From NCBI RefSeq assembly GCF_900458815.1, contig NZ_UHDZ01000001.1, positions 2,282,515-2,346,514 of the forward strand: DNA of 64,000 bases, in the 5' to 3' direction. The notes beneath the pieces are model-generated. The model ran no database searches and was not told the DNA's origin. It worked only from the letters and a program-made list of their open reading frames with translations. The stretch comes from Staphylococcus saccharolyticus. GTDB lineage: Bacteria > Bacillota > Bacilli > Staphylococcales > Staphylococcaceae. Positions 1 to 6,608 of the stretch are shown here, in pieces (position 1 is the stretch's first letter; the number at the start of each line of letters is the position of its first letter). The position numbers and the translations under genes are program-made.

Positions 1-151
1 CTATAAAAAATATTGACTCTTCACAAGTGTTAATCTTCTTAAAATCTGATTGATTCTAAGATATTGAGTAACAAACATTCATTTATATCAACGATAGTGT
101 TCTAACTTTTTCACACAAAAAAGCTTAGTATCTAGATAAGTGTTCGTGTAT

Positions 152-189
152 GTAAATAAAAAAATAACCGTATCAATTAAGATACGGTT
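152..189 (-). terminator. Rho-independent terminator of the NYN nuclease gene
   Basis: A perfect 9-bp inverted repeat (AACCGTATC at 166-174, GATACGGTT at 181-189) with a 6-nt loop. On the minus strand it is followed by a run of T (plus-strand A run at 159-164). It lies 36 bp past the stop codon of the NYN gene and probably ends that transcript. Confidence 0.85.
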
Positions 190-224
190 AAAGTTAAAAA
201 GATTTATATTTAGCTAGTATTAAT

Positions 225-896
225 CTAATTAATTTTATACTTATCGTCACAAGTACGTCTACCATCTATATGCAGCGAAAGGCTATCTCTAATATCAGAA
301 CCTAAAGAATCTAACACAAAATCAATCCCTTCTGTTCTTGCTAATTTAGCAGCAGGCACAAAATCACTATCCCCAGCTATTAAAACAATTTTATCTACTT
401 GATGTTTAAATGCTAATGAAGCAATGTCTAAACCTATTTTCATATCAACACCTTTTTGTTTCAATGATAAGGTGAAGTCTTTTTCTTCCAAATCGTTTAG
501 CTCAATACTTCCATTCAGTAATTTTTTTGTACTAGAGTATTTTAGATTATATTCAACTGAAGATTCACTTAATTCCCCTAATCTTAATGCAACTTTTCTC
601 TTTTTACTTATTTCTTTGAAAAAATCTTCTGTCCATTTTTTAGTATCACTTTGAGCAAAATTTATATTTCTTTTCAATAAAGGGTGATAAACTTGTTTAT
701 CAATTGGAGGACAATCATAGTAAAAAATTCTATATAATTTATTATGTATTTCTTCTTTAAAATGTTTATCCTTTAAGTGTCTATTACAATATCTATATAA
801 TTCATCAGCTCTTTCTTTCGCCGTAACCTTACCATAAACTTTTGCACTTCTTTTTCTATAATACCCACCATCTACTAAAATAGCTACTTTTTCCAT
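225..896 (-). CDS. NYN-domain (LabA/DUF88-like) putative endoribonuclease
   Basis: This 223-residue soluble protein has the NYN fold signature of the PIN-like nuclease superfamily. Beta-strand 1 ends in VDGGYYRKR with Asp9. FYYDCPP is at 58-64, KGVDMKIGLDI at 148-158 gives Asp151 and Asp157, and LIAGDSDF at 172-179 gives Asp176 and Asp178. The acidic residues that normally hold the metal ion are therefore all present, so it should be an active, metal-dependent RNase. No membrane segment or second domain is visible. The start is fixed by an AAAGGAG box seven bases upstream. The gene is the last of a leftward unit whose upstream 1.3 kb is a hairpin array, and it ends in its own terminator. I infer that it binds or cuts those hairpins or is held in check by them. 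Family assignment is firm; the role is inference. Confidence 0.85.
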   Translation of the reverse strand: MEKVAILVDGGYYRKRSAKVYGKVTAKERADELYRYCNRHLKDKHFKEEIHNKLYRIFYYDCPPIDKQVYHPLLKRNINFAQSDTKKWTEDFFKEISKKRKVALRLGELSESSVEYNLKYSSTKKLLNGSIELNDLEEKDFTLSLKQKGVDMKIGLDIASLAFKHQVDKIVLIAGDSDFVPAAKLARTEGIDFVLDSLGSDIRDSLSLHIDGRRTCDDKYKIN

Positions 897-916
897 TTCA
901 TCACTCCTTTATATGA

Positions 917-971
917 CAAAAAACCCATGATTTCGAAAGCCCCATATGGTGGGGTTCCTACTCTCATGGGT
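917..971 (-). terminator. Nested hairpin with U-tract just upstream of the NYN gene
   Basis: On the minus strand an 8-bp stem (ACCCATGA with TCATGGGT; 923-930 and 964-971 on plus) encloses an inner CCCC/GGGG hairpin (940-943 and 951-954) and runs straight into TTTTTTG. The nuclease ribosome site follows after about 10 bases. This looks like an intrinsic terminator or attenuator between the hairpin array and the nuclease gene, so that most transcripts would stop before the nuclease. The inner G-rich stem could alternatively be a protein-binding hairpin. Termination is inferred, not shown. Confidence 0.7.
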
Positions 972-983
972 GGATTTACTAAG

Positions 984-1001
984 ATATCTATAACTAGATA
1001 T
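984..1001. promoter_or_regulatory. Palindrome, possible operator or second promoter region
   Basis: ATATCTA-TAAC-TAGATAT is a 7-bp perfect inverted repeat. Just upstream on the minus strand (about 1000-1030) is a weak promoter-like pair, TTGAAA, 17 bp, TAATAT. The two together could give the nuclease gene its own regulated start, but the promoter match is only 4 of 6 in each box. Confidence 0.35.
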
Positions 1002-1009
1002 TATCACTA

Positions 1010-1183
1010 TTAAACTAATTTTTCAATAATTTTCTCCATTTCAAAAATAATATTCTTTATTCCTCAAATCTACCTAATATCATCAATATGAAACTCTGAA
1101 TTTGGATATTATTTATTTAGGCTTTCTAAATCTCTCTCATTCTTTTCATCATCTTTATCAACAAAATATTGGCGTTGGTACAT
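1010..1183 (-). pseudogene. Decayed 3' end of an unknown gene between hairpin array and nuclease
   Basis: One minus-strand frame of 58 codons reads like protein (VDKDDEKNERDLESLNK, then YPNSEFHIDDIR, then GIKNIIFEMEKIIEKLV) but carries three internal stops (TAA, TAG, TGA). A stop precedes its first ATG. It sits exactly between the array and the nuclease hairpin. I read it as the charged C-terminal end of a lost gene, perhaps a former partner of the nuclease. I do not recognise the family, and chance coding character in AT-rich DNA is possible. Confidence 0.4.
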
Positions 1184-1263
1184 TCACTTATCTAACATTA
1201 CAAATTACAATACATGGTTGAATATTTTGTTCGTTTCTTAGATCAGGTTACTTAAGACATCGT

Positions 1264-2230
1264 GTTCCCCTACTCACTTTACGGAATTACTCATGTAGCT
1301 GCCGTCACAAATTGTTACATAAGCTCATGCACTAAAGTGGTGCGTCAGCTTACACGCTAAAATACTGTATGAGATGTATACAAATTTGTATATATCACTG
1401 TCCATATTTGGACTGTGAAACTCACTGCGCAAATCTGCGCCACGAGATCATACATCATAAATATATTTCGACTATAAGCTGCGTACTCATTGTAGGTACA
1501 TAGCTTTCATTCCTCAGATTTGGGGAGTGATAATATCCCACATATTAAAATTTTCATTTTAAGCTGCGTAGCCAAATTGACTACGCACATCTATAAGTTA
1601 GATAACCGATATTTCGGTTTTCCAAAGTAACGTTTTAGTAGTTTGGATATAAGAGAACTCATATTTGAGTTTTCTAGCTATATATATTCAGACAAGCCAC
1701 ATTTGGCTTGTCAGAACTTATAGAACGGATATAGTCGTTTTCTGATTTACCGTTGTGATATATCTACTAGTGCCGACATTTCGGCTGTATTCAGCTTAAT
1801 TTTAGAGAACGAATATTTTCGTTTTCTAATGCACTGACTTAGTGCGTCAGCATTTGTATTATTAATTAATACGCTCATTTGAGCTGAGTAAATATATAGA
1901 GCTATTCAGTTCTATTATTGAACCCACATTGGGGCTGTGTATAAATCAATATCCCCAAATTTGAGGATATTAAGCTAAGTAGATAATACGTCCACTTACG
2001 GACACATTTAACGAAACCACATTGGGTTCGGTTATACACAAAAAGGTACCCCTAATTTGGAGCACCCTTTATTCTAATATCAAACCACTTACCTATTTTA
2101 AGGTACTGGTTACAAACCTACTTTTAAATCTGTTTGTAACTTTATGAAATGTACAGTTTTGACAAGTTAAAAAGACTACATCTAACGGATACAGTCATTT
2201 AAAGGATACTCAATTTTGAGTAGTACATTT
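1264..2230 (-). ncRNA. Array of about 26 tandem hairpins, candidate structured RNA
   Basis: No ORF of note lies here. Instead the DNA is packed with short palindromes averaging one per 36 bases. Approximate hairpins (plus coordinates): 1303-1318, 1321-1351, 1373-1396, 1395-1418, 1421-1446, 1476-1506, 1507-1530, 1565-1587, 1600-1623, 1621-1647, 1652-1675, 1687-1716, 1722-1743, 1772-1785, 1804-1827, 1830-1852, 1873-1884, 1907-1937, 1949-1970, 1990-2003, 2010-2033, 2042-2070, 2083-2111, 2109-2140, 2155-2177 and 2207-2222. The last two are enclosed by a long-range stem (AAATGTAC 2147-2154 with GTACATTT 2223-2230). Many units are 22-24 nt with a one-base mismatch near stem position 4 or 5. On the minus strand most loops read AAAU or AAUA/AAUG. 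Stem sequences differ between units while pairing is kept. The array lies between a minus-strand promoter and the nuclease gene, so I infer one leftward RNA of about 1.2-1.3 kb. Orientation is inferred from the promoter and loop motif; G-U wobbles do not decide it. Confidence 0.75.
1600..1827 (-). repeat. Paralogous 22-24-nt hairpins with covarying stems
   Basis: Units at 1600-1623, 1652-1675 and 1804-1827 share one plan on the minus strand: (A/G)GA, a mismatched A, a 6-bp stem beginning AAC, the loop AATA, the matching stem ending GTT, a mismatched base and TCT. The inner stem differs (AACCGA, AACTCA, AACGAA) and the opposite strand changes with it. A shorter relative lies at 1722-1743. They look like copies of one ancestral hairpin that diverged under pressure to stay paired. 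Confidence 0.75.
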
Positions 2231-2244
2231 CAGTAGATACGTTC

Positions 2245-2273
2245 ATTATCTTTAAGAAAACTATAATTGTAAA
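2245..2273 (-). promoter_or_regulatory. Sigma-A-type promoter for the hairpin array
   Basis: On the minus strand TTTACA (plus 2268-2273) is followed after exactly 17 bp by GATAAT (plus 2245-2250). Each box matches the consensus at five of six positions. The predicted start near 2238 falls just before the long-range stem that closes the first array domain. Together with the hairpin before the nuclease it defines a leftward unit. Confidence 0.65.
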
Positions 2274-2382
2274 TGTTAAACATCTACTTTTGTGTTTATA
2301 AATCACACTTACATTTATTTTTTTATTTTAGTATTATTTCTGTATAATATCAAAGCAAGAGGAAACTCGTTTTCAACTCGCT

Positions 2383-2730
2383 TCAAAAACCCTCCTGATT
2401 TTTAGAGAAAAATTCTCTTATTTCATCGTCTTTAATAAAATAATATGCCATCTTTCCCTCTTTATAAAAATCAAGTACCTCATTTTTATATAAAAGTCTT
2501 AAATGATGTGAAGTTGAAGCAACACTCATTTTCAATATCAAAGAAATATCACAAACACACAACTCATCTTCTTTAATCAAAGATAATATAATTTTCAATT
2601 TCTTCTCATCACAAATTTTTTCTAAAATGTTAAGTAATTTCTTAGATTTATCATCTTCTAAAAAACTTAAAGCATTGTTAACTTTATCCTCATGTACACA
2701 GATCACATCACAAGCATTTTCATAACTCAT
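2383..2730 (-). CDS. cadX: CadX/CadC-type ArsR-SmtB metal-sensing repressor
   Basis: A 115-residue winged-helix regulator that releases DNA when it binds Cd, Zn or Pb. Metal ligands of the CadC kind are visible: Cys7 and Cys11 at the N-terminus and the ELCVCD motif with Cys58 and Cys60. The recognition helix lies around SVASTSHHLRLL (69-80). It follows cadD by 18 bp in the same leftward operon, as in staphylococcal cadDX pairs. It probably acts at the palindrome before cadD. Length and motifs are normal for the family. Confidence 0.9.
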   Translation of the reverse strand: MSYENACDVICVHEDKVNNALSFLEDDKSKKLLNILEKICDEKKLKIILSLIKEDELCVCDISLILKMSVASTSHHLRLLYKNEVLDFYKEGKMAYYFIKDDEIREFFSKNQEGF

Positions 2731-2748
2731 ATGAAATCACACCCTAAA

Positions 2749-3366
2749 TTAAAATATAAATCCTAAAATTGTTTGAATAGTGTCATTTTCTATAATAATA
2801 AATAAACCTAAAGCTATATAAATAACAGCCATAATCCAACGGCTAAATTTCTCAACAATTTCTCCAACTCCTGGAATATTAGCTAATTTTTGTGCAGTAA
2901 ATACCAAGAAGAAAATTAAAATTAAAAAGACAAACAAAGTAATGAATAAATTAGTAACACTTAATGTCACAAAATACGGAACAAATAAACCAATATTATC
3001 AGCACCACAACTTGCTATCGTAACAATTGCAACCGTACCAACTAATTTAGACAATCCTTTTTCATTCAATTCTTTTTTAGCTCTCTTTTCTCCTTCACAA
3101 TCATCATAAATAGCCACTTTAATTCCTAAATAAATCGGTATTAACCCTAATAATCCTAATATCCATTTTTCAGGAACATAATTTAAGACAAAGGCAAAGA
3201 ATAAACTTACGACAATCAATGTCACAGATCCTACATATTGACCAATATAAATATCTCGATATTCCTTTTTAGTCTTTGCTTTAGCAAAAAATATTAACAA
3301 AATCACTAATAAATCTACTGCTGTCGCAATATAAAGAATAGCAGCAGTTACAATAGTCTGAATCAT
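2749..3366 (-). CDS. cadD: CadD cadmium resistance transporter
   Basis: A 205-residue integral membrane protein of the CadD family, which confers low to moderate cadmium resistance by efflux or binding. Five or six hydrophobic segments are visible. Between them lies the charged cytoplasmic stretch YDDCEGEKRAKKELNEKG (about 87-104), and VTIASCGADNIGLF (about 115-128) is typical of the family. It is the first gene of the leftward cadD-cadX unit, downstream of terS in the island, so it is island cargo. Confidence 0.92.
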   Translation of the reverse strand: MIQTIVTAAILYIATAVDLLVILLIFFAKAKTKKEYRDIYIGQYVGSVTLIVVSLFFAFVLNYVPEKWILGLLGLIPIYLGIKVAIYDDCEGEKRAKKELNEKGLSKLVGTVAIVTIASCGADNIGLFVPYFVTLSVTNLFITLFVFLILIFFLVFTAQKLANIPGVGEIVEKFSRWIMAVIYIALGLFIIIENDTIQTILGFIF

Positions 3367-3377
3367 AATTACACCTC

Positions 3378-3397
3378 ATTCAAAAATATTTTTGAAT
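3378..3397. promoter_or_regulatory. Palindromic operator of cadDX
   Basis: ATTCAAAAAT directly abutting ATTTTTGAAT is a perfect 20-bp palindrome 11 bp upstream of the cadD start. It resembles the ATTCAA-rich dyads bound by CadC-type ArsR repressors. A TATAAT-like box lies just beyond it on the minus strand (about 3400-3405), so repressor binding would cover the transcription start. Confidence 0.8.
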
Positions 3398-3506
3398 ATA
3401 TTATAACTTATGTTTTCAAATAATCATAGATGCTTTATTCCAATTGCTTTATTGATATCGATACTTAGAATTTTTAACAATTTCAAAATCAACATAAATG
3501 AGCAAT

Positions 3507-3695
3507 TTATTTTTGTGAATACTTCTTAAAAATTCCAATAATCCAATTAATTAAAAATACAGTTAAAACACCAAAAGCAAGCCCATCTAAAATTTTAAAA
3601 GTTATTGTATCAGATGACGGAAGTAAATAATTCATGGTACAACGAAGCATAATTACCAATACTAAAGCTTTTAAAAAGTAATTAACTTTGTCCAA
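3507..3695 (-). CDS. Small two-segment membrane protein, unknown
   Basis: A 62-residue protein with two hydrophobic helices (about 6-24 and 35-53) and a basic tail (KKYSQK). I do not recognise it. It lies between terS and cadD on the same strand, in the island cargo zone. An AGGAG-like site precedes the ATG. Confidence 0.55.
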   Translation of the reverse strand: MDKVNYFLKALVLVIMLRCTMNYLLPSSDTITFKILDGLAFGVLTVFLINWIIGIFKKYSQK

Positions 3696-3796
3696 TTACC
3701 ATTCTCCTATTATTTTTTAATCTTACCCCTTTTAGATTATCATTTATTAATCAATTAAAATACTAATAAAATAATATCTCAATTAAAATCAAAAAT

Positions 3797-3822
3797 GCCC
3801 ATCTGAATATTTTCAGATAGGC
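3797..3822 (-). terminator. Terminator after terS
   Basis: GCC, one mismatch, ATCTGAA, a TATT loop, TTCAGAT, one mismatch, GGC. On the minus strand it is followed by ATTTTTGATTTT. It ends the packaging operon. Its shape (mismatch at stem position 4, AATA loop on the minus strand) resembles the hairpins of the 1.3-2.2 kb array, perhaps by chance. Confidence 0.8.
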
Positions 3823-3827
3823 TCTAT

Positions 3828-4400
3828 TTAATCCTCTAACGGTACATTATTAACAATCATTTTTCTATTAGGATAGTTTTCTTTTATTTTATCTAGCTCT
3901 CTCTGTTGATCTTCTTCATCGCCCTCATTCCATTCACCAATATTAACAATTACTGGAGTATCACCAGTGAACTCTTTTTTCTCGGTAAATAGTTTATGAT
4001 ACTTGCCAAGCATATCTCTAGCACGTAAACGGTCACTCGGCTTAATAGGTACTTCTACCATTTCTACATGCTCATTATAAACTAGGTTCATTCTGTCAGT
4101 ATCGGGATTGCGTTGAAATTCACCACGTTTAACGACAACCTCTCTCACTTCACTCTCATCACCTACTGCTGCATTACTTAAGATATGAAGTAATTCGTTA
4201 GCAGATAGCACGCCTTCGTCAATGATTCTCTTACGTTGCTCGTCAATATACTTAGCTACTTTCTTATTCTTTAGCAGCCTACTTCCCTGTTCACTTGCAG
4301 TATGAGGACTATAACCAGCTTTAATAGCACTTTGTGTAATGTTCAGTGTCTTTAGGTACTCTGACACAAATTTTTCTTGTCTAGGATTTAATTTACTCAT
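3828..4400 (-). CDS. terS: Terminase small subunit of the island (TerS)
   Basis: This 190-residue DNA-packaging protein lets a SaPI-type island redirect helper-phage terminase to its own genome. The N-terminal NPRQEKFVSEYLKTLNITQSAIKAGYSP region (about 5-32) is the usual terminase small-subunit helix-turn-helix. The C-terminal half has charged oligomerisation segments. It is the last gene of the leftward packaging operon and is followed by a strong terminator. TerS is a hallmark of pac-type islands. Confidence 0.93.
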   Translation of the reverse strand: MSKLNPRQEKFVSEYLKTLNITQSAIKAGYSPHTASEQGSRLLKNKKVAKYIDEQRKRIIDEGVLSANELLHILSNAAVGDESEVREVVVKRGEFQRNPDTDRMNLVYNEHVEMVEVPIKPSDRLRARDMLGKYHKLFTEKKEFTGDTPVIVNIGEWNEGDEEDQQRELDKIKENYPNRKMIVNNVPLED

Positions 4401-4441
4401 TTTTTACCTCCTTTCCAATAATTATTAAGAGAAAAGGTAAT

Positions 4442-4657
4442 TTACTTATCTTTGATAATTCGATTTGCTTTAGCTAACTCTGAAAATCTTTTGCTATTTT
4501 TCGATTGTTGGGTTAGCTCATCTTTACGTAGGTCTCTAAGATTTTGTGAAAACTGTTCTTCTACAACATCCAATAAATCACTGCATTCTTCTCCAGAAAG
4601 TGTTGTTTCAGTCAAAATGTAATTCTTAACTTTATCTAAATTGTATTTTCTAGCCAT
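4442..4657 (-). CDS. Small island protein upstream of terS
   Basis: A 71-residue charged, mostly helical protein (KYNLDKVKNYILTET near the start, RDLRKDELTQQSKNSKRF later). Its start touches the end of the next gene upstream, and it lies 41 bp before terS. Position in the packaging operon suggests a role in capsid redirection or interference with helper phage, but I cannot assign a known family. Confidence 0.7.
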   Translation of the reverse strand: MARKYNLDKVKNYILTETTLSGEECSDLLDVVEEQFSQNLRDLRKDELTQQSKNSKRFSELAKANRIIKDK

Positions 4658-5244
4658 TATTTAGCACCTCTATTTTTCAATTTATTTCTTGTATCAACGA
4701 ATGGTAATTCATCTGCCCCAATATAGTTACTGTATTGATTCGGATTAAAATGATTTCTTATTTCATTTCTTACGACTTCATCTTCTTCAAAGTTTTCTAG
4801 GTCATAAAGTCTTACATATCTATAAAACTCAGCTCCATATTTATCATTTAACATTTCGATTTCATCTATTACTTTATTATATTCATCTATGATTGGTTTA
4901 AATTTCGACAGTATGCGTTCTTTATCATTCTGATATAAATTGGGAAGCTCTCCCTGATGTTTGATAATATCTACAGCTTTTTTACGTCTGGCTTCATCAA
5001 AGACCTCTTTTTTAGTTGCTAAACGTTTTTCTAATGCTTTTAATTTTTTCTCGTTACTATCAAATGTAGAATAAAGTTTATCAGCTTCATCATCTTTTGA
5101 GTTTGCAATTAGTTCTTTATATTTAACTTTATCTTCTTTAATTCGTTGCGTGAGTTCTTGACGTTCTTTTTCAAGTTTATTGATATTCTCTCTTTGACCT
5201 GTCACATATTCATTGTATTCATCAAAGTATTTAGCTGTTTTCAA
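4657..5244 (-). CDS. Coiled-coil island protein in the packaging operon
   Basis: A 195-residue very charged protein. About residues 15-85 form a strong coiled coil (NKLEKERQELTQRIKED, then NEKKLKALEKRLATKKE). The C-terminal part is more globular. It overlaps the 71-residue gene by one base, so the two are co-translated. The place and helical character fit a capsid-assembly or scaffold-like role in the island's packaging module, but this is inference. Confidence 0.7.
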   Translation of the reverse strand: MKTAKYFDEYNEYVTGQRENINKLEKERQELTQRIKEDKVKYKELIANSKDDEADKLYSTFDSNEKKLKALEKRLATKKEVFDEARRKKAVDIIKHQGELPNLYQNDKERILSKFKPIIDEYNKVIDEIEMLNDKYGAEFYRYVRLYDLENFEEDEVVRNEIRNHFNPNQYSNYIGADELPFVDTRNKLKNRGAK

Positions 5245-5322
5245 TGATATACCTCGTTTCAGTTATATTTTTTAAAATTATTACTCTTGTGCAATCTCAG
5301 CAGCACCACGTACTAGATAACC

Positions 5323-5655
5323 TTAAATATCCATTTTCTTTAATGCCTCATATCGCTTCATACTACCCTCAATATGACGCTTGATACTTCTTAAAGCTAA
5401 TTCTTTTTGTTCATCAGATTTAACCATAAAATAGCCTTTTGAGTCCTTTTTATAGCTATATCCTATAGCATAACCATAATCAACAACTAGGCTATGGATT
5501 GTGTTTCTTAACCATCTATCGTTGTTTTTATTAAATTCTATGTTTAGTTGGTTAAAAATACTTTGTTTCGTAATAATCTCTTGCTTAGTATTGCGTAACA
5601 CATTTAATACCTTAATGTGATCGCTCGTTAATTCTTTTTCAATTGTAATTGTCAT
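5323..5655 (-). CDS. Island protein, first gene of the SOS-controlled operon
   Basis: A 110-residue protein with a winged-helix look in its first 60 residues (DHIKVLNVLRNTKQEIITKQ, then RWLRNTIHSLVVDYGYAIG). It is the first gene after the LexA-type promoter at about 5.8 kb. DNA binding is possible, but no family is recognised. Confidence 0.7.
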   Translation of the reverse strand: MTITIEKELTSDHIKVLNVLRNTKQEIITKQSIFNQLNIEFNKNNDRWLRNTIHSLVVDYGYAIGYSYKKDSKGYFMVKSDEQKELALRSIKRHIEGSMKRYEALKKMDI

Positions 5656-5770
5656 AAATTATTCCTCTTTTCATCTTTAATGAGGAGGCACTATATAGAC
5701 AATAACTAAAACCACAAATATTCAATCCTTATTTTTGTCCGATATATAGAAGTCATTTACTTCCTAACAC

Positions 5771-5816
5771 TATTATACTAAATTTACACCTAAATAACAA
5801 ACGTATGTTCCGATAT
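5771..5816 (-). promoter_or_regulatory. LexA-controlled promoter of the packaging operon
   Basis: On the minus strand TTGTTA, 17 bp, TATAAT. GAACATACGTTT, a two-mismatch relative of the Gram-positive SOS box GAACATATGTTC, directly overlaps the upstream side of the -35. LexA control of the packaging operon is established for several SaPIs, and this site fits that. Confidence 0.7.
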
Positions 5817-5910
5817 TTATAGAATTTAAATAACTCCTTAACAATCTATAAAGTGTTGTTATATACGTATTTCCATAGATTTTCACACTGTTCCACAGAC
5901 ATTCATCAAT

Positions 5911-5924
5911 GGAACAAATGTTCG
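5911..5924. promoter_or_regulatory. SOS (LexA) box
   Basis: GGAACAAATGTTCG; read on the minus strand it is CGAACATTTGTTCC, with both GAAC and GTTC half-sites intact. It lies about 100 bp upstream of the packaging promoter and could be a second LexA site for it. The 5.66-6.02 kb gap otherwise holds only this promoter and the next gene's terminator. Confidence 0.6.
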
Positions 5925-5984
5925 TTTTATGCCTGGATTATTTCTTGAATAACTAACAAATCTTAACAATTACGATTTACATAT

Positions 5985-6013
5985 AAAAAAGCCATGCACC
6001 TACTAAGTGCATG
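5985..6013 (-). terminator. Terminator of the island replication-side operon
   Basis: CATGCAC, 7-nt loop, GTGCATG (5993-5999 and 6007-6013). On the minus strand it is followed by GCTTTTTTAT. It lies just past the stop of the gene at 6024 and separates that operon from the SOS-controlled packaging operon. Confidence 0.85.
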
Positions 6014-6023
6014 ACCTATAAAT

Positions 6024-6608
6024 TTATACATATTCTTTTAGATTTTTAATTTGTTTAATATTCATTTTATAAATTGGTTTAGATTTACCATTTACATTAT
6101 AAGTACGTTCAATCAGATTTTTAGGTAATTGAGCAATTTCATATGCTCGACTTATCGGCATATCTGCATTAGGCATATCATCTGGCGTTCTCTTAATTCT
6201 TTCTAACACCCACTTATACTTATCATAGTTTTTTAAGTTGATACCATTCAACACACAATATAATTTCCATGCTGCAAACTCAAAATATTTTTCTACCTGT
6301 TCTAATTCTAAGCAAATATTAATATATTTAGCTTTTCTGTTATCCCATTTGTAAGGAATAGTTGGAATAATATTTTTATCATAGTAAGTAATAGTAGCAA
6401 CTTCTACACGCTCACATGTTACATATGATTTATTTAAATCTAATGCGACGACCAATGGCAATATGTTACCTACTACATTATCATGATGATCTATCAATAC
6501 ATATTCATTACTATTTAGCGTATAATCTTCTTCATTTAGTTTTAAAAATTCTATCAACACATCATCAGTTAGATTTAAGTTTTTAATATCCTTACCAACT
6601 ATTGTCAT
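6024..6608 (-). CDS. Island protein of unknown function
   Basis: A 194-residue protein with alternating hydrophobic strands (NEYVLIDHHDNVVGNILPLVVALDL at 33-57) and a helical C-terminal half. It has no signal peptide or membrane segment. It overlaps the preceding gene by four bases and is the last of the operon that begins with the Cro-like regulator. Proteins like this are common at this place in staphylococcal islands, but I cannot give a function. Confidence 0.75.
   Translation of the reverse strand: MTIVGKDIKNLNLTDDVLIEFLKLNEEDYTLNSNEYVLIDHHDNVVGNILPLVVALDLNKSYVTCERVEVATITYYDKNIIPTIPYKWDNRKAKYINICLELEQVEKYFEFAAWKLYCVLNGINLKNYDKYKWVLERIKRTPDDMPNADMPISRAYEIAQLPKNLIERTYNVNGKSKPIYKMNIKQIKNLKEYV

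Noticed and set aside
424-654. 76-residue plus-strand ORF
   Set aside because: Shadow of the NYN gene; Ser/Phe-rich and without a ribosome site.
743-761. Second copy of the att core (ATTATGTATTTCTTCTTTAA)
   Set aside because: It matches only with a gap and lies inside the NYN coding frame; probably chance.
1264-2230. CRISPR array
   Set aside because: No identical direct repeats with regular unique spacers; each unit is itself a different hairpin, and no cas gene is near.
160-2230. Classical type III toxin-antitoxin (ToxIN, CptIN, TenpIN)
   Set aside because: The layout is alike, but the protein is a NYN nuclease and the RNA has no near-identical 35-45-nt tandem repeats.
1264-2230. Using G-U wobbles to decide the transcribed strand
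   Set aside because: Wobble pairs fall on the minus strand in some units (1565, 1949) and on the plus strand in others (1373, 1507, 1652), so they do not decide; I relied on promoter and loop motif.
2343-2348. TATAAT on the plus strand as a promoter towards cadX
   Set aside because: No acceptable -35 box lies 16-18 bp upstream, and it would only run antisense into cadX.
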